Positions 29,867 through 38,290 are shown, counted from the stretch's first letter. The stretch is 45,497 nt of DNA from Isoptericola sp. (GCA_031180595.1 JAPSLQ010000006.1:1-45497); one strand, 5' to 3'. Program-made: numbers and translations. The notes: a model not told the origin generated them from the letters alone.

Positions 29867-30525
29867 CCGAGACGACCGGAACGACCGCGTCCTCCGCGAC
29901 CCCGACGACCCGCCGGGAGCTCCACGGGACGCCGGGTGCGGAGGCGCGCGTCACGCGTCTGGTGATCATGGGCCCGCAGGGCGCCGGGAAGGGTACGCAG
30001 GCCGCGCGCCTGGCCGAGCTGTTCGGCATCCCGGCCATCTCCACCGGCGACATCTTCCGCGCCAACATCAAGGAGGGCACCGAGCTCGGCCGCCAGGCGC
30101 AGGAGTACTCCGCCAAGGGCGAGCTCGTGCCGGACGAGATCACCGACGCGATGGTCCGCGACCGCCTCGCGGCGGACGACGTCAAGGGCGGCTTCCTGCT
30201 CGACGGCTACCCGCGCAACGCGCACCAGGTCGAGGCGCTCGACCGGATCCTGGGCGACATGGGCTGGGAGCTCGACGGGGTCATCGAGCTCACCGCCGAC
30301 CGCGACGAGCTCCTCGCCCGGATCGCCAGGCGAGCCGAGGTCGAGGGCCGCGAGGACGACACCCCCGAGGCCATCGCGCGCCGTCTGGACATCTACGACG
30401 AGCAGACGGCGCCCCTCACGGCGGCGTACGCCGAGCGCGGGCTGCTCGCCCGCGTCGACGGCATCGGCGAGATCGGCGAGGTCACGGACCGCATCGTCGA
30501 GGCGCTCGCGACGCAGCTGGGCTGA
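29863..30525 (+). CDS. adk: Adenylate kinase (short-lid form)
   Basis: The conserved core starts at TRLVIMGPQGAGKGTQ; the codon just before it is GTC, not a start, so translation must begin upstream. TTG 29863, overlapping the secY stop, gives 220 residues with a 30-residue Thr/Ala-rich N-terminal extension. The P-loop is residues 37-45 (Lys43). The AMP site (STGDIFRANI, DGYPRN) is intact. The LID is the short form without the ~27-residue insert of E. coli, as usual in actinobacteria. It interconverts ATP, AMP and ADP in the cytosol. The enzyme is certain; the start is less so. Confidence 0.95.
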
Positions 30526-30526
30526 C

Positions 30527-31387
30527 GTGTTCTCGCGCGAGCGCATCGAGATCAAGAGCCTCGACCAGGTGCGCGTCATGCGGCGTGCAGGCCTGGTCGT
30601 GGCCGACGCGCTCGACGCCGTCCGCGCCGCCGCACGGCCCGGCATGACGACGGCGGACCTCGACGCCGTCGCGGCGCGGGTCATCGCCGAGGCGGGCGCA
30701 CGCCCGTCGTTCCTGGGGTACCACGGCTTCCCGGCGACCGTCTGCACGTCGGTGAACGAGGAGGTCGTGCACGGCATCCCCGGACCGCGGGTCCTCGCGG
30801 CCGGCGACGTGGTCTCGGTCGACTGCGGCGCGATCGTCGACGGCTGGCACGGCGACTCGGCGGTCAGCTTCGTGCTCGGACCGGACGGCCCGCTCGCCCC
30901 GGAGGCGGCCGCGCCCGACCCGGGTGACGCGCTGCTCGTGCGGGCGACCGAGGCCGCGATGTGGGCCGGTATCGCCGCGCTCGCGTCGGCGCAGCGGCTC
31001 AACGAGGTCGGGGCGGCCGTCGAGGCCGCCGTCGAGCTCGCGGGCGAGGCGGACGGTGCCGCGTACGGCATCGTCGAGGACTACGTCGGGCACGGCATCG
31101 GCAGCGCCATGCACCAGCCCCCCGACGTCGTGAACTACCGGGTCAGCGACCGCGGGCCCCGGCTGCGGCCGGGCATGTGCCTGGCGATCGAGCCCATGGT
31201 GAGCAGGGGAGCGGGCACGACCCGCGTGCTCGAGGACGACTGGACGGTCGTCACCGAGGACGCGTCGCGCGCCGCGCACTGGGAGCACACCGTCGCGGTC
31301 CTCGAGGACGGCATCACGGTCCTCACCGCCCGCGACGGCGGCGCCGGGCGCCTCGGCGACCTGGGCGTCGACGTCGTCGTCCTCTGA
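30527..31387 (+). CDS. map: Methionine aminopeptidase, type I
   Basis: The protein is 286 residues from GTG 30527, 1 bp after adk. All five metal ligands are seen: Asp99 and Asp110 in VDCGAIVDGWHGD, His in GHGIG, Glu in AIEPM and Glu in WEHT; His82 near the substrate site is also present. It removes the initiator Met from nascent proteins after deformylation; a deformylase gene lies at 40727. The secY-adk-map order is the classic one. There is no N-terminal zinc-finger extension. Confidence 0.97.
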   Translation: MFSRERIEIKSLDQVRVMRRAGLVVADALDAVRAAARPGMTTADLDAVAARVIAEAGARPSFLGYHGFPATVCTSVNEEVVHGIPGPRVLAAGDVVSVDCGAIVDGWHGDSAVSFVLGPDGPLAPEAAAPDPGDALLVRATEAAMWAGIAALASAQRLNEVGAAVEAAVELAGEADGAAYGIVEDYVGHGIGSAMHQPPDVVNYRVSDRGPRLRPGMCLAIEPMVSRGAGTTRVLEDDWTVVTEDASRAAHWEHTVAVLEDGITVLTARDGGAGRLGDLGVDVVVL

Positions 31388-31437
31388 ACCTGCGGCGTGG
31401 TGCACCGCACAGGGTCCCCGACGGCGGTCGACTTCCT

Positions 31438-31461
31438 TTGGTTGCGTTCCTGACGTAGGCT
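31438..31461 (+). promoter_or_regulatory. Possible promoter of infA-rplQ
   Basis: TAGGCT at 31456-31461 fits a -10 box; no good -35 lies 16-18 bp upstream. It falls in the 239-bp gap between map and infA, where the operon most likely restarts. Confidence 0.35.
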
Positions 31462-31493
31462 AGTCCGCTGGGTGTAGTCCGTTCGTGCATGCC

Positions 31494-31513
31494 CGTCCCG
31501 GCGAGCCGGGACG
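31494..31513 (+). promoter_or_regulatory. Hairpin in the infA leader
   Basis: An 8-bp stem (CGTCCCGG with CCGGGACG) and a CGAG loop lie about 115 nt before the infA ATG. It may be a weak terminator after map or part of the infA leader. Confidence 0.4.
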
Positions 31514-31626
31514 CAGGTGGGCCAGCGGCAGCACGCGACATCCACGTCCCGACGCACCGCTCACGGCTCCTGGCCGGGGGGTCGACGAGGCGTGGGAGCA
31601 GTCCAAGACGAGAGTTAGCGGAGGAC

Positions 31627-31848
31627 ATGGCAAAGAAGGACGGTGTCATCGAGATCGAGGGCAGCGTGGTCGAGGCCCTGCCGAACGCGATGTTCCGCGT
31701 CGAGCTGGCGAACGGCCACAAGGTTCTCGCGCACATCTCGGGCAAGATGCGTCAGCACTACATCCGGATCCTCCCCGAGGACCGGGTCGTGGTGGAGCTG
31801 AGCCCGTACGACCTGTCCCGTGGCCGGATCGTCTACCGCTACAAGTAG
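31627..31848 (+). CDS. infA: Translation initiation factor IF-1
   Basis: The protein is 73 residues, almost invariant in bacteria: [20 protein letters not shown], then the OB-fold with [16 protein letters not shown]-1 occupies the A site of the 30S subunit during initiation. CGGAGG ends 2 bp before the ATG. In-frame codons upstream (31489) would add residues with no family match. It heads the infA-rpmJ-rpsM-rpsK-rpoA-rplQ unit. Confidence 0.98.
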   Translation: MAKKDGVIEIEGSVVEALPNAMFRVELANGHKVLAHISGKMRQHYIRILPEDRVVVELSPYDLSRGRIVYRYK

Positions 31849-31933
31849 TCGTCATCCCCACCACCCGATCGACATCGCCGCCGACGCGGCCGGGCTCGCC
31901 CCGGTCCGCCGAGGAGGCGGCGGAGGAACTCTG

Positions 31934-32047
31934 ATGAAGGTCAAGCCGAGCGTCAAGAAGATCTGCGACAAGTGCAAGGTGATCCGCCGGCACGGTCGCG
32001 TCATGGTGATCTGCGAGAACCTGCGCCACAAGCAGCGCCAGGGCTGA
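31934..32047 (+). CDS. rpmJ: 50S ribosomal protein L36, zinc form
   Basis: The protein is only 37 residues, with the zinc ligands Cys11, Cys14, Cys27 and His32 ([17 protein letters not shown]). It is the zinc-binding (C+) form. L36 stabilises 23S rRNA in the 50S subunit. GGAGGAA lies 5 bp before the ATG. The 85-bp gap after infA shows no structure of note. Confidence 0.97.
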   Translation: MKVKPSVKKICDKCKVIRRHGRVMVICENLRHKQRQG

Positions 32048-32065
32048 TCGCAGCTCCACCATGCT

Positions 32066-32096
32066 GCGGCCGGGCTCGCTGAGCCCGCACGGCCGC
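32066..32096 (+). promoter_or_regulatory. Hairpin in the rpmJ-rpsM gap
   Basis: Two stacked stems (GCGGCCG/CGGCCGC outside, GGCTC/GAGCC inside with a CGCA bulge on the 3' side) begin 18 nt after rpmJ. The gap is 195 bp, long for this operon. It may attenuate or regulate rpsM. Confidence 0.4.
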
Positions 32097-32242
32097 GCAC
32101 AGCGCACCACCACGAACCCGACCCGCGACAGCACCGGCTGAGGCGGGACGGGGGAACCCTCGGTCCAGGGGCCGGGGCCCGCGGTCCTCGCGGGAGGGTG
32201 GTGCGGGAGACCTCTGGACGAAGTACAGGAGCCGGAAGGCAC

Positions 32243-32617
32243 ATGGCACGTCTTGTCGGCGTCGACCTCCCCCGCGAGAAGCGGCTCGAGGTTGCGCTCA
32301 CCTACATCTACGGCGTCGGCCGTACCCGCGCCCAGCAGACGCTGGCCGCGACCGGGATCAGCCCCGACCTGCGCGTGAAGGACCTCGGCGACGCCGAGCT
32401 CGTCGCGCTCCGCGACTACCTCGAGGGCAGCTTCAAGCTCGAGGGTGACCTCCGTCGCGAGGTCGCGGCCGACATCCGCCGCAAGGTGGAGATCGGTACC
32501 TACCAGGGTCTGCGCCACCGTCGCGGACTGCCGGTGCGCGGTCAGCGCACCAAGACCAACGCGCGCACCCGCAAGGGTCCGAAGCGCACCGTCGCGGGCA
32601 AGAAGAAGGCCCGCTGA
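32243..32617 (+). CDS. rpsM: 30S ribosomal protein S13
   Basis: The protein is 124 residues starting [20 protein letters not shown], with the helix-two-turn-helix [14 protein letters not shown] and the basic tail [20 protein letters not shown] that reaches P-site tRNA. S13 pairs with S19 in the 30S head. GGAG and GGAAGG precede the ATG. rpsK follows after 77 bp. Confidence 0.98.
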   Translation: MARLVGVDLPREKRLEVALTYIYGVGRTRAQQTLAATGISPDLRVKDLGDAELVALRDYLEGSFKLEGDLRREVAADIRRKVEIGTYQGLRHRRGLPVRGQRTKTNARTRKGPKRTVAGKKKAR

Positions 32618-32694
32618 CGTCAGCAGTCCGTGGAGCGGGCCGACCCTGACGCCCGCCCCGGTCCGACGACCTCAGACCAGGAGAGAACGTACAC

Positions 32695-33102
32695 ATGCCT
32701 CCCAAGACTCGCGCCGCCGCCGGCTCGCGCAAGCCGCGCCGCAAGGACAAGAAGAACGTCCCGCTCGGCCAGGCCCACATCAAGAGCACCTTCAACAACA
32801 CGATCGTCTCGATCACCGACCCGTCGGGCGCCGTGATCTCGTGGGCCTCCGCGGGTCACGTCGGCTTCAAGGGCTCCCGCAAGTCCACGCCGTTCGCCGC
32901 GCAGCTGGCCGCCGAGTCGGCCGCCCGCCGCGCCCAGGAGCACGGCGTCAAGAAGGTCGACGTGTTCGTCAAGGGCCCGGGTTCCGGTCGTGAGACCGCG
33001 ATCCGCTCCCTCCAGGCGACCGGCCTCGAGGTCGGCTCGATCCAGGACGTGACGCCCCAGGCGCACAACGGCTGCCGCCCTCCGAAGCGTCGCCGCGTCT
33101 GA
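32695..33102 (+). CDS. rpsK: 30S ribosomal protein S11
   Basis: The protein is 135 residues with the core [33 protein letters not shown] and the C-terminal signature [19 protein letters not shown]11 lines the E site on the platform. AGGAGAGAA precedes the ATG. The next gene is rpoA; rpsD, which sits between them in mycobacteria and E. coli, is absent, as in Streptomyces. Confidence 0.98.
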   Translation: MPPKTRAAAGSRKPRRKDKKNVPLGQAHIKSTFNNTIVSITDPSGAVISWASAGHVGFKGSRKSTPFAAQLAAESAARRAQEHGVKKVDVFVKGPGSGRETAIRSLQATGLEVGSIQDVTPQAHNGCRPPKRRRV

Positions 33103-33109
33103 CCCACGA

Positions 33110-33186
33110 CCGGCCGAGCCCGCGGTCCGGCAGCGCCCGAGCGTCCTCGTCGACGCCCACCGCTGCCGGACCCACGGCTCGGCCGG
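33110..33186 (+). promoter_or_regulatory. Long hairpin between rpsK and rpoA
   Basis: Arms 33110-33135 and 33161-33186 pair over 11 and 12 bp, separated by a 3x3 internal loop, around a 25-nt apical loop. A small second stem, GTCCCG/CGGGAC, lies at 33214-33228. The structure begins 7 nt after the rpsK stop, within a 187-bp gap. It may be a partial terminator or a regulatory element lowering rpoA relative to the ribosomal genes. Confidence 0.6.
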
Positions 33187-33289
33187 CATGCCTGCCCGGG
33201 CCGGGTAGACCGAGTCCCGCCCCGGGACGCGAGAGATCGCGGATCCGTGATGCGTCATATGGCGGACGCACACTGAAAGGACAACCACC

Positions 33290-34300
33290 GTGCTGATCGC
33301 ACAGCGCCCCACCCTGACCGAAGAGGTCATCTCGGAGCACCGTTCGCGCTTCTCCATCGAGCCGCTCGAGCCTGGCTTCGGCTACACGCTCGGCAACTCG
33401 CTGCGCCGGACCCTGCTGTCGTCCATCCCGGGCGCGGCCGTCACCTCCATCCGCATCGACGGAGTGCTCCACGAGTTCTCCACCGTTCCGGGTGTCAAGG
33501 AGGACGTCACCGAGATCATCCTCAACATCAAGAACATCGTCGTCTCGTCCGAGAACGACGAGCCGGTCGTGATGTACCTGCGCAAGCAGGGTGCGGGCGT
33601 CGTCACCGCGGCGGACATCGTGCCGCCCGCCGGCGTCGAGGTGCACAACCCCGACCTGCACATCGCCACGCTGAACGACAAGGGCAAGCTCGAGATCGAG
33701 CTGACCGTCGAGCGCGGCCGTGGTTACGTCTCGGCCGCGCAGAACAAGTCCGCCGAGGCCGAGATCGGCCGCATCCCGGTGGACTCGATCTACTCGCCGG
33801 TCCTCAAGGTCACGTACAAGGTCGAGGCCACCCGTGTGGAGCAGCGCACGGACTTCGACAAGCTCATCGTCGACGTCGAGTCGAAGGCGGCCATCTCGCC
33901 GCGCGACGCGCTCGCGTCTGCCGGCAAGACGCTCGTCGAGCTGTTCGGCCTCGCCCGTGAGCTGAACGTCGAGGCCGAGGGCATCGAGATCGGCCCGTCG
34001 CCGACGGACTCCGCGCTCGCCGCGGACCTGGCGCTGCCGATCGAGGAGCTCAACCTCACCATCCGGTCGTACAACTGCCTCAAGCGCGAGGGTATCCACC
34101 AGGTCGGTGAGCTCGTCGCGCGCAGCGAGGCGGACCTGCTCGACATCCGCAACTTCGGCGCGAAGTCCATCAACGAGGTCAAGGAGAAGCTCGCCGAGCT
34201 CGGCCTGTCCCTCAAGGACTCCCCGCTGGACTTCGACCCGAGCGCCGCGTACTACGGCGCCGACGACGACAACGCGTACACCGACGAGCAGCAGTACTGA
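33290..34300 (+). CDS. rpoA: DNA-directed RNA polymerase subunit alpha
   Basis: The protein is 336 residues from GTG 33290, with GAAAGGA 9 bp upstream. The N-terminal assembly domain ([22 protein letters not shown]) and the C-terminal domain with its helix-hairpin-helix ([19 protein letters not shown], then [14 protein letters not shown]) are intact. The dimer scaffolds beta and beta'; the C-terminal domain contacts UP elements and activators. An acidic tail ([12 protein letters not shown]) ends the protein. rplQ follows after 31 bp. Confidence 0.99.
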   Translation: MLIAQRPTLTEEVISEHRSRFSIEPLEPGFGYTLGNSLRRTLLSSIPGAAVTSIRIDGVLHEFSTVPGVKEDVTEIILNIKNIVVSSENDEPVVMYLRKQGAGVVTAADIVPPAGVEVHNPDLHIATLNDKGKLEIELTVERGRGYVSAAQNKSAEAEIGRIPVDSIYSPVLKVTYKVEATRVEQRTDFDKLIVDVESKAAISPRDALASAGKTLVELFGLARELNVEAEGIEIGPSPTDSALAADLALPIEELNLTIRSYNCLKREGIHQVGELVARSEADLLDIRNFGAKSINEVKEKLAELGLSLKDSPLDFDPSAAYYGADDDNAYTDEQQY

Positions 34301-34331
34301 CGGGTAACCACACCCTCAAGGAGAACCTGAC

Positions 34332-34895
34332 ATGCCTACCCCCACCAAGGGTCCGCGGCTCGGCGGTGGCCCGGCTCACGAGCGCCTGATCCTCGCGAAC
34401 CTGTCCACGGCGCTCTTCGAGCACGGCCGCATCACCACCACGGAGACGAAGGCCAAGCGCCTGCGTCCGCTGGCCGAGCGTCTCATCACGTTCGCCAAGC
34501 GCGGTGACCTGCACGCGCGTCGCCGCGTGCTGACGGTCGTGCGCGACAAGTCCGTGGTGCACACGCTGTTCACCGAGATCGCCCCGGCCATGGCCGAGCG
34601 CAACGGTGGCTACACGCGCATCACCAAGGTCGGCAACCGCAAGGGCGACAACGCGCCCATGGCGGTCATCGAGCTCGTCACCGAGCCGGTGAGCCCGAAG
34701 CAGGCCGTCGTCAAGGAGGCCACGAAGGCCACCGAGAAGGCGTCCAAGAAGGCCGCCCCGGCCGAGGAGGCCCCCGCGGTCGAGGCCGAGGAGACCCCCG
34801 CCGCCGAGGCCGAGGCGACCGAGACCGCCGCCGCGGAGACCGAGGCGCCGGCCGAGGCCGCCGCCGAGGAGACCGAGGAGAAGAAGGAGGCCTGA
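34332..34895 (+). CDS. rplQ: 50S ribosomal protein L17 with acidic C-terminal tail
   Basis: The first ~120 residues are standard L17: [20 protein letters not shown], then [20 protein letters not shown]. The remaining ~65 residues are a low-complexity Ala/Glu/Thr tail, giving 187 in all against about 127 in E. coli. L17 lies near the tunnel exit. Similar tails occur in other actinobacterial L17 proteins; their function is not established. AAGGAG precedes the ATG. A strong terminator follows, ending the operon. Confidence 0.97.
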   Translation: MPTPTKGPRLGGGPAHERLILANLSTALFEHGRITTTETKAKRLRPLAERLITFAKRGDLHARRRVLTVVRDKSVVHTLFTEIAPAMAERNGGYTRITKVGNRKGDNAPMAVIELVTEPVSPKQAVVKEATKATEKASKKAAPAEEAPAVEAEETPAAEAEATETAAAETEAPAEAAAEETEEKKEA

Positions 34896-34921
34896 GCCTC
34901 CGGATCCCGGCCCCACGCCGC

Positions 34922-34962
34922 ACGAGGGCCCCGCACCACCACCGGTGGAGCGGGGCCCTCGT
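34922..34962 (+). terminator. Terminator after rplQ
   Basis: A 13-bp stem (34922-34934 with 34950-34962) is capped by an inner CCACC/GGTGG stem. It begins 27 nt after rplQ and is followed by GTTCTCC. Confidence 0.8.
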
Positions 34963-34970
34963 CGTTCTCC

Positions 34971-34976
34971 TACCGT
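34971..34976 (+). promoter_or_regulatory. -10 box of the hydrolase gene (leaderless)
   Basis: TACCGT lies exactly 7 nt before ATG 34984, and no ribosome-binding site is present. Transcription would start at or next to the A of the ATG, giving a leaderless mRNA. No -35 match. Confidence 0.5.
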
Positions 34977-34983
34977 GGGTGCC

Positions 34984-35883
34984 ATGACGGCGCGCATGAC
35001 ACCGGTGGTCCTCGTGCACGGCTCGCGCACGTCGCGCACCATGTGGCGGCGGCAGCTCGCGACGCTCGACGCCGCCGGCGTGCCCGCCCACGCCGTCGAG
35101 CTGCCCGGGCACGGCTCGCGACGGGGCGAGCCGTTCACGCTCGACGGCGCCGTGGACGCGATCCACGAGGGCGTCCAGGGTGTCGGCGGCCGGGCGCTCG
35201 TCGTCGGGCTGTCGCTCGGCGGGTACCTCGCGATCGAGCACCGGGCCCGTTACCCGGGCGAGTCCGCCGGCCTCGTGGCGGCGTCCTGCTGCACCGCGCC
35301 GACGACGTGGCTGCGTGGTGCCTGGCTCCTCCTCGCGCGGTGGATCGAGAGCTGGCCCGACGGCGGCGCCCGGCTGAACGACGCCTTCGTGCGCCGCATG
35401 CTGACGGCCGAGGCGGCGCGCGACGCCGGCGCCGGCGGCTTCGCGCTCGACGTCATGTCGGCCGTGCTGCGCGAGGTCGTCCTCAGCGACACGCTCACGG
35501 CGCTGGCGGCCGCCGACAGCCCGGTGTGGATCGTCAACGGGCGGTACGACCACTTCCGGGGGCACGAGCGCGCCGTGCTCGCCGCCGCACGGTCGAGCGG
35601 CGCCGACGCCAGGCTCGTGATCGTGCCCCACGCCCGGCACCTCGTGAGCCTCGACGCACCCGTCGCGTTCGGCCGGGTCGTGCTCGAGGCCGCCGAGGAG
35701 GTCTCGCGGCGGGAGGAGCGGCGCCCGGCGCCGTCCACGGAACCGGGGCGTCAGTCGAGCGGCAGGTCCCACGCCCTGGCGCCGCCGACCAGCGCGGCCG
35801 AGTTCGGGACGATGACGACGTCGTCGCCCAGCCGGGCCAGGGCGGAGGCCGTGATGCGGCGGGAGTTGCCGCCGCCGATGTAG
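34984..35883 (+). CDS. Alpha/beta hydrolase
   Basis: The protein is 299 residues from ATG 34984. It shows an alpha/beta hydrolase fold: oxyanion motif VVLVHGSR near the N terminus, nucleophile Ser77 in VGLSLGGY, acid Asp189 in NGRYDHF and His219 in PHARHLV. An esterase, thioesterase or similar role is possible; the substrate is unknown. Conserved sequence ends near residue 245. The last ~45 residues are read antisense to the 3' end of the ROK kinase gene (133-bp overlap) and look non-conserved. The gene appears to have its own leaderless promoter after the rplQ terminator. Confidence 0.85.
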   Translation: MTARMTPVVLVHGSRTSRTMWRRQLATLDAAGVPAHAVELPGHGSRRGEPFTLDGAVDAIHEGVQGVGGRALVVGLSLGGYLAIEHRARYPGESAGLVAASCCTAPTTWLRGAWLLLARWIESWPDGGARLNDAFVRRMLTAEAARDAGAGGFALDVMSAVLREVVLSDTLTALAAADSPVWIVNGRYDHFRGHERAVLAAARSSGADARLVIVPHARHLVSLDAPVAFGRVVLEAAEEVSRREERRPAPSTEPGRQSSGRSHALAPPTSAAEFGTMTTSSPSRARAEAVMRRELPPPM

Positions 35884-36518
35884 AGGCGGTCCCACCAGAA
35901 GACCGGCCGCAGGCCCTCCACCGTCGCGACGACGCGCCGCGACCAGAGGGCGTCGCCCAGGCGGCGCCGCTCGGGCTCTCCGACGTACTGGTCGTAGGTG
36001 GTGGCGCGGCGCACGGGCGCGTGCGACCACTCCAGGTGCGGGGCGAGCCGGCCGCCGTCGAACAGCGCGGAGCCGAGCCCGGTGCCGAGCGTGAGCACGA
36101 GCTCGACTCCCGAGCCGGCGATGACGCCCGCCCCGTGCACCTCGGCGTCGTTCAGCACGAGCGCGGGCAGGCCGAGCCGCGCCGACACCGCGGCGCGCAC
36201 GTCGAAGCTCGACCACGCCTCCACCAGCTCGGGCAGGACCCGGGAGCGGGGCCCCGACCGCGTGACGTAGTGCGGGGTGTGCACGACGACGCCGTGCCGC
36301 ACCATCCCCGGCATGCCGACCGTCACGCGCGCCGCGCGGGGCAGCGAGCCCGCGATGTCGGCGATCGTCTCGACGAGCAGCTCCGGCGGCAGCGGGTACG
36401 GCGTCGGGACGCGCACCGGTGCGGCGTGCGCGGTGCCGGCGTCGTCGAGCACGGCGGCCTTGATGCCACCGCCGCCGCAGTCGACGGCGAGGGTCAGGGT
36501 CGGGGAGGTCTCGGGCAC
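35751..36518 (-). CDS. ROK-family sugar kinase, polyphosphate glucokinase-like
   Basis: The protein is 255 residues from a GTG at 36518. Phosphate-binding motif DCGGGGIK (residues 13-20) and the GTGLGSAL loop (LVLTLGTGLGSALF) mark it as an actin-fold ROK kinase. Length, the GMPGMV motif and the GGGNSRRI end resemble polyphosphate/ATP glucokinases, which also lack the ROK zinc cluster. However the usual E-L-G-H substrate motif reads E-W-S-H, so sugar specificity is uncertain. The 3' end overlaps the hydrolase gene by 133 bp; the 5' end is 28 bp from truA, divergent. Confidence 0.8.
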   Translation of the reverse strand: MPETSPTLTLAVDCGGGGIKAAVLDDAGTAHAAPVRVPTPYPLPPELLVETIADIAGSLPRAARVTVGMPGMVRHGVVVHTPHYVTRSGPRSRVLPELVEAWSSFDVRAAVSARLGLPALVLNDAEVHGAGVIAGSGVELVLTLGTGLGSALFDGGRLAPHLEWSHAPVRRATTYDQYVGEPERRRLGDALWSRRVVATVEGLRPVFWWDRLYIGGGNSRRITASALARLGDDVVIVPNSAALVGGARAWDLPLD

Positions 36519-36546
36519 GGGACCATCATCCGGGGAGAATGGCCCG

Positions 36547-37485
36547 GTGAGCACGACGACGCCCCCGACCGCACCCGCCGACGCACCCGCCACCGGAGCC
36601 GTCGGCGAGACCCTCCGGGTCCGGCTCGACCTCGCGTACGACGGCACCGGGTTCGCCGGCTGGGCCCGCCAGCCCGCGCTGCGGACGGTGCAGGGAGTGC
36701 TCGAGGAGGGGCTGGCGACGATCCTGCGCACCGAGCCGCTCGGACTGCCGCAGCCACGCCTCACCGTCGCCGGCCGCACCGACGCGGGGGTGCACGCGCG
36801 CGGACAGGTGGTCCACGTCGACGTCCCGGCCGAGCGCTGGGCCGCCATGCCCGGCCGGTCGGACCGGGAGCCCGGGCGGGCGCTCGTCGACCGCCTGGCC
36901 GGCGTCCTGCCGCGCGACGTCGTCGTGCACCGGGCGCGCGTGGCGCCGGCCGGCTTCGACGCGCGCTTCTCCGCGACCTACCGCAGCTACACGTACCGCA
37001 TCGCCGACGACCCCGCGCTGCGGGACCCGCTGCGCCGCACCCACGTGGTGTGGGCGCGCCGGCCGCTCGACGTCGCCGCGATGCACGCGGCCGTGCAGCC
37101 GCTCGTCGGTGTGCGGGACTTCGCCGCGTTCTGCAAGCCGCGCCCGGGGGCCACGACGATCCGCGAGCTGCAGCACGTCGCCTGGGAGCGCCCGGACGGC
37201 GGTCCCGACGCGGGCCTCGTGCTCGCGCACGTCAGGGCGGACGCGTTCTGCCACAACATGGTGCGCGCGATCGTCGGCGCGTCCGTCGCCGTGGGGGAGG
37301 GGCGGCGCGACGTCGGCTGGCCCGCCGAGCTGCTCGCCGCGCGGCGCCGCGACGCCGGCGTGGGCGTAGCACCCGCGCACGGGCTCGTGCTCGAGCAGGT
37401 CAGCTACCCCGCCGACGACGAGCTCGCCGCCCGCGCCGAGCGCATCCGTGCCCGGCGCATGGACGAGGACGTCTGGGAGGACTGA
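36547..37485 (+). CDS. truA: tRNA pseudouridine synthase A (positions 38-40)
   Basis: The protein is 312 residues from GTG 36547, preceded by GGGGAG. Catalytic Asp79 is in GRTDAGVHA; AYDGTGFAGWARQP and the FSATYRSYTYRI segment are typical. It makes pseudouridine at positions 38-40 of the tRNA anticodon arm. About 22 residues precede the conserved core. truA commonly follows rplQ; here a hydrolase and a ROK kinase have come between. A GAGAAT box 6 nt before the start could also allow leaderless transcription. Confidence 0.95.
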   Translation: MSTTTPPTAPADAPATGAVGETLRVRLDLAYDGTGFAGWARQPALRTVQGVLEEGLATILRTEPLGLPQPRLTVAGRTDAGVHARGQVVHVDVPAERWAAMPGRSDREPGRALVDRLAGVLPRDVVVHRARVAPAGFDARFSATYRSYTYRIADDPALRDPLRRTHVVWARRPLDVAAMHAAVQPLVGVRDFAAFCKPRPGATTIRELQHVAWERPDGGPDAGLVLAHVRADAFCHNMVRAIVGASVAVGEGRRDVGWPAELLAARRRDAGVGVAPAHGLVLEQVSYPADDELAARAERIRARRMDEDVWED

Positions 37486-37504
37486 CCGACCGCACGGGTC
37501 CTGA

Positions 37505-37598
37505 CCGCGGGGCGCGGCTCGCGGTGCCCGCTCGCTCGAATGAGTCGCTCGTTCCTCGCTCTGCTCTCGCTCCCGGACCCCGCGACCCGCGCCCGCGG
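37505..37598. repeat. Imperfect inverted repeat between convergent truA and the DUF5709 gene
   Basis: Arms at 37505-37524 and 37580-37598 match over about 18 of 20 bases with one bulge and one mismatch. The 55-nt spacer is rich in GCTCGCT-like direct repeats. It sits where a two-way terminator is expected. Confidence 0.45.
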
Positions 37599-37610
37599 GA
37601 TCGCGTGGGC

Positions 37611-38024
37611 CTACGGTTCCTCGACCCAGTGGACCGCGGCCTCCTCCGCGCTCGCGCCCGCCCCGTCGATGCCCGCGTCTTCGCCGTAGACGTCGTTGGC
37701 GCGGGCGCCGTCCGCGTTCGGGTCGGCGTCGACGTCCGCGACCAGCCGGCCGGCACGCGTCGTGTCGGGGTGGTCGAGCGGGTCGCGCTCCCAGTAGTCG
37801 GGCTCCTCCTCGGCGAGGCGCTGGTCCATCGGCTCGCCGGCGGACTCCTCCCACGCCGTCTCGCCCCAGTGGTTCGGCCGGGGCCGCTCGGGCGGGGAGT
37901 AGCCCTCGTCGAGGATGTTCTCGACGCCGCGGTCGAGCAGCGTGTCCTCGGTGGGCAGCTGGTCGTTGTCGCCCTCGACGCCGGTGAGCGGGTCGGGGGT
38001 CGTGCCAGGGGTCTCGTCGGTCAT
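37611..38024 (-). CDS. DUF5709 family protein
   Basis: The protein is 137 residues from an ATG at 38024 (upstream in-frame GTG codons are less likely). It is acidic, without signal peptide or membrane segment. The stretch with [21 protein letters not shown], read in two parts, followed by WGETAWEE and [11 protein letters not shown], matches the actinobacterial DUF5709 family as I recall it. Its function is unknown. It is convergent with truA and divergent from rplM. No clear ribosome-binding site was seen. Confidence 0.75.
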   Translation of the reverse strand: MTDETPGTTPDPLTGVEGDNDQLPTEDTLLDRGVENILDEGYSPPERPRPNHWGETAWEESAGEPMDQRLAEEEPDYWERDPLDHPDTTRAGRLVADVDADPNADGARANDVYGEDAGIDGAGASAEEAAVHWVEEP

Positions 38025-38096
38025 GGTTCTACCGTGCACCCGGGGCGGCACCGACGCAGCGCGGGAGGGCGTGTGACGAGCGCGACCGGGCTCGCT

Positions 38097-38126
38097 TTGA
38101 CCCTGGGTCCGTCGCGTCTGTAGACT
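38097..38126 (+). promoter_or_regulatory. Promoter of rplM-rpsI
   Basis: TTGACC (38097-38102) and TAGACT (38121-38126) with an 18-bp spacer form a strong vegetative promoter. The leader before rplM is about 160 nt. No gene was recognised in 38025-38290. Confidence 0.8.
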
Positions 38127-38290
38127 GGCCAGTCGTTGTGCTATGCCCCGGCGTCCCGCGTCGTCAGCGCGCCCACTCGCCGAGACGACGCCCAGGCCAG
38201 GACGCCATCACGGAGCTCCCGCGCACAACACCTGACTCATCGGGCGCCGCTTCTCGCCCGACGACACCGAACATGAAGAGGTTACGAACC

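Noticed and set aside
31489-31626. N-terminal extension of infA from an upstream ATG
   Set aside because: IF-1 is nearly invariant and starts at ATG 31627 with a strong CGGAGG site; the extra residues have no match.
38026-38031. TAGAAC as the -10 box of the DUF5709 gene
   Set aside because: Only 1 nt separates it from the ATG, so the transcript would start inside the coding region.
35043-38123. 1026-residue forward frame across the hydrolase, ROK and truA genes
   Set aside because: It is out of frame with three recognised genes and has Arg/Ala-rich shadow composition.
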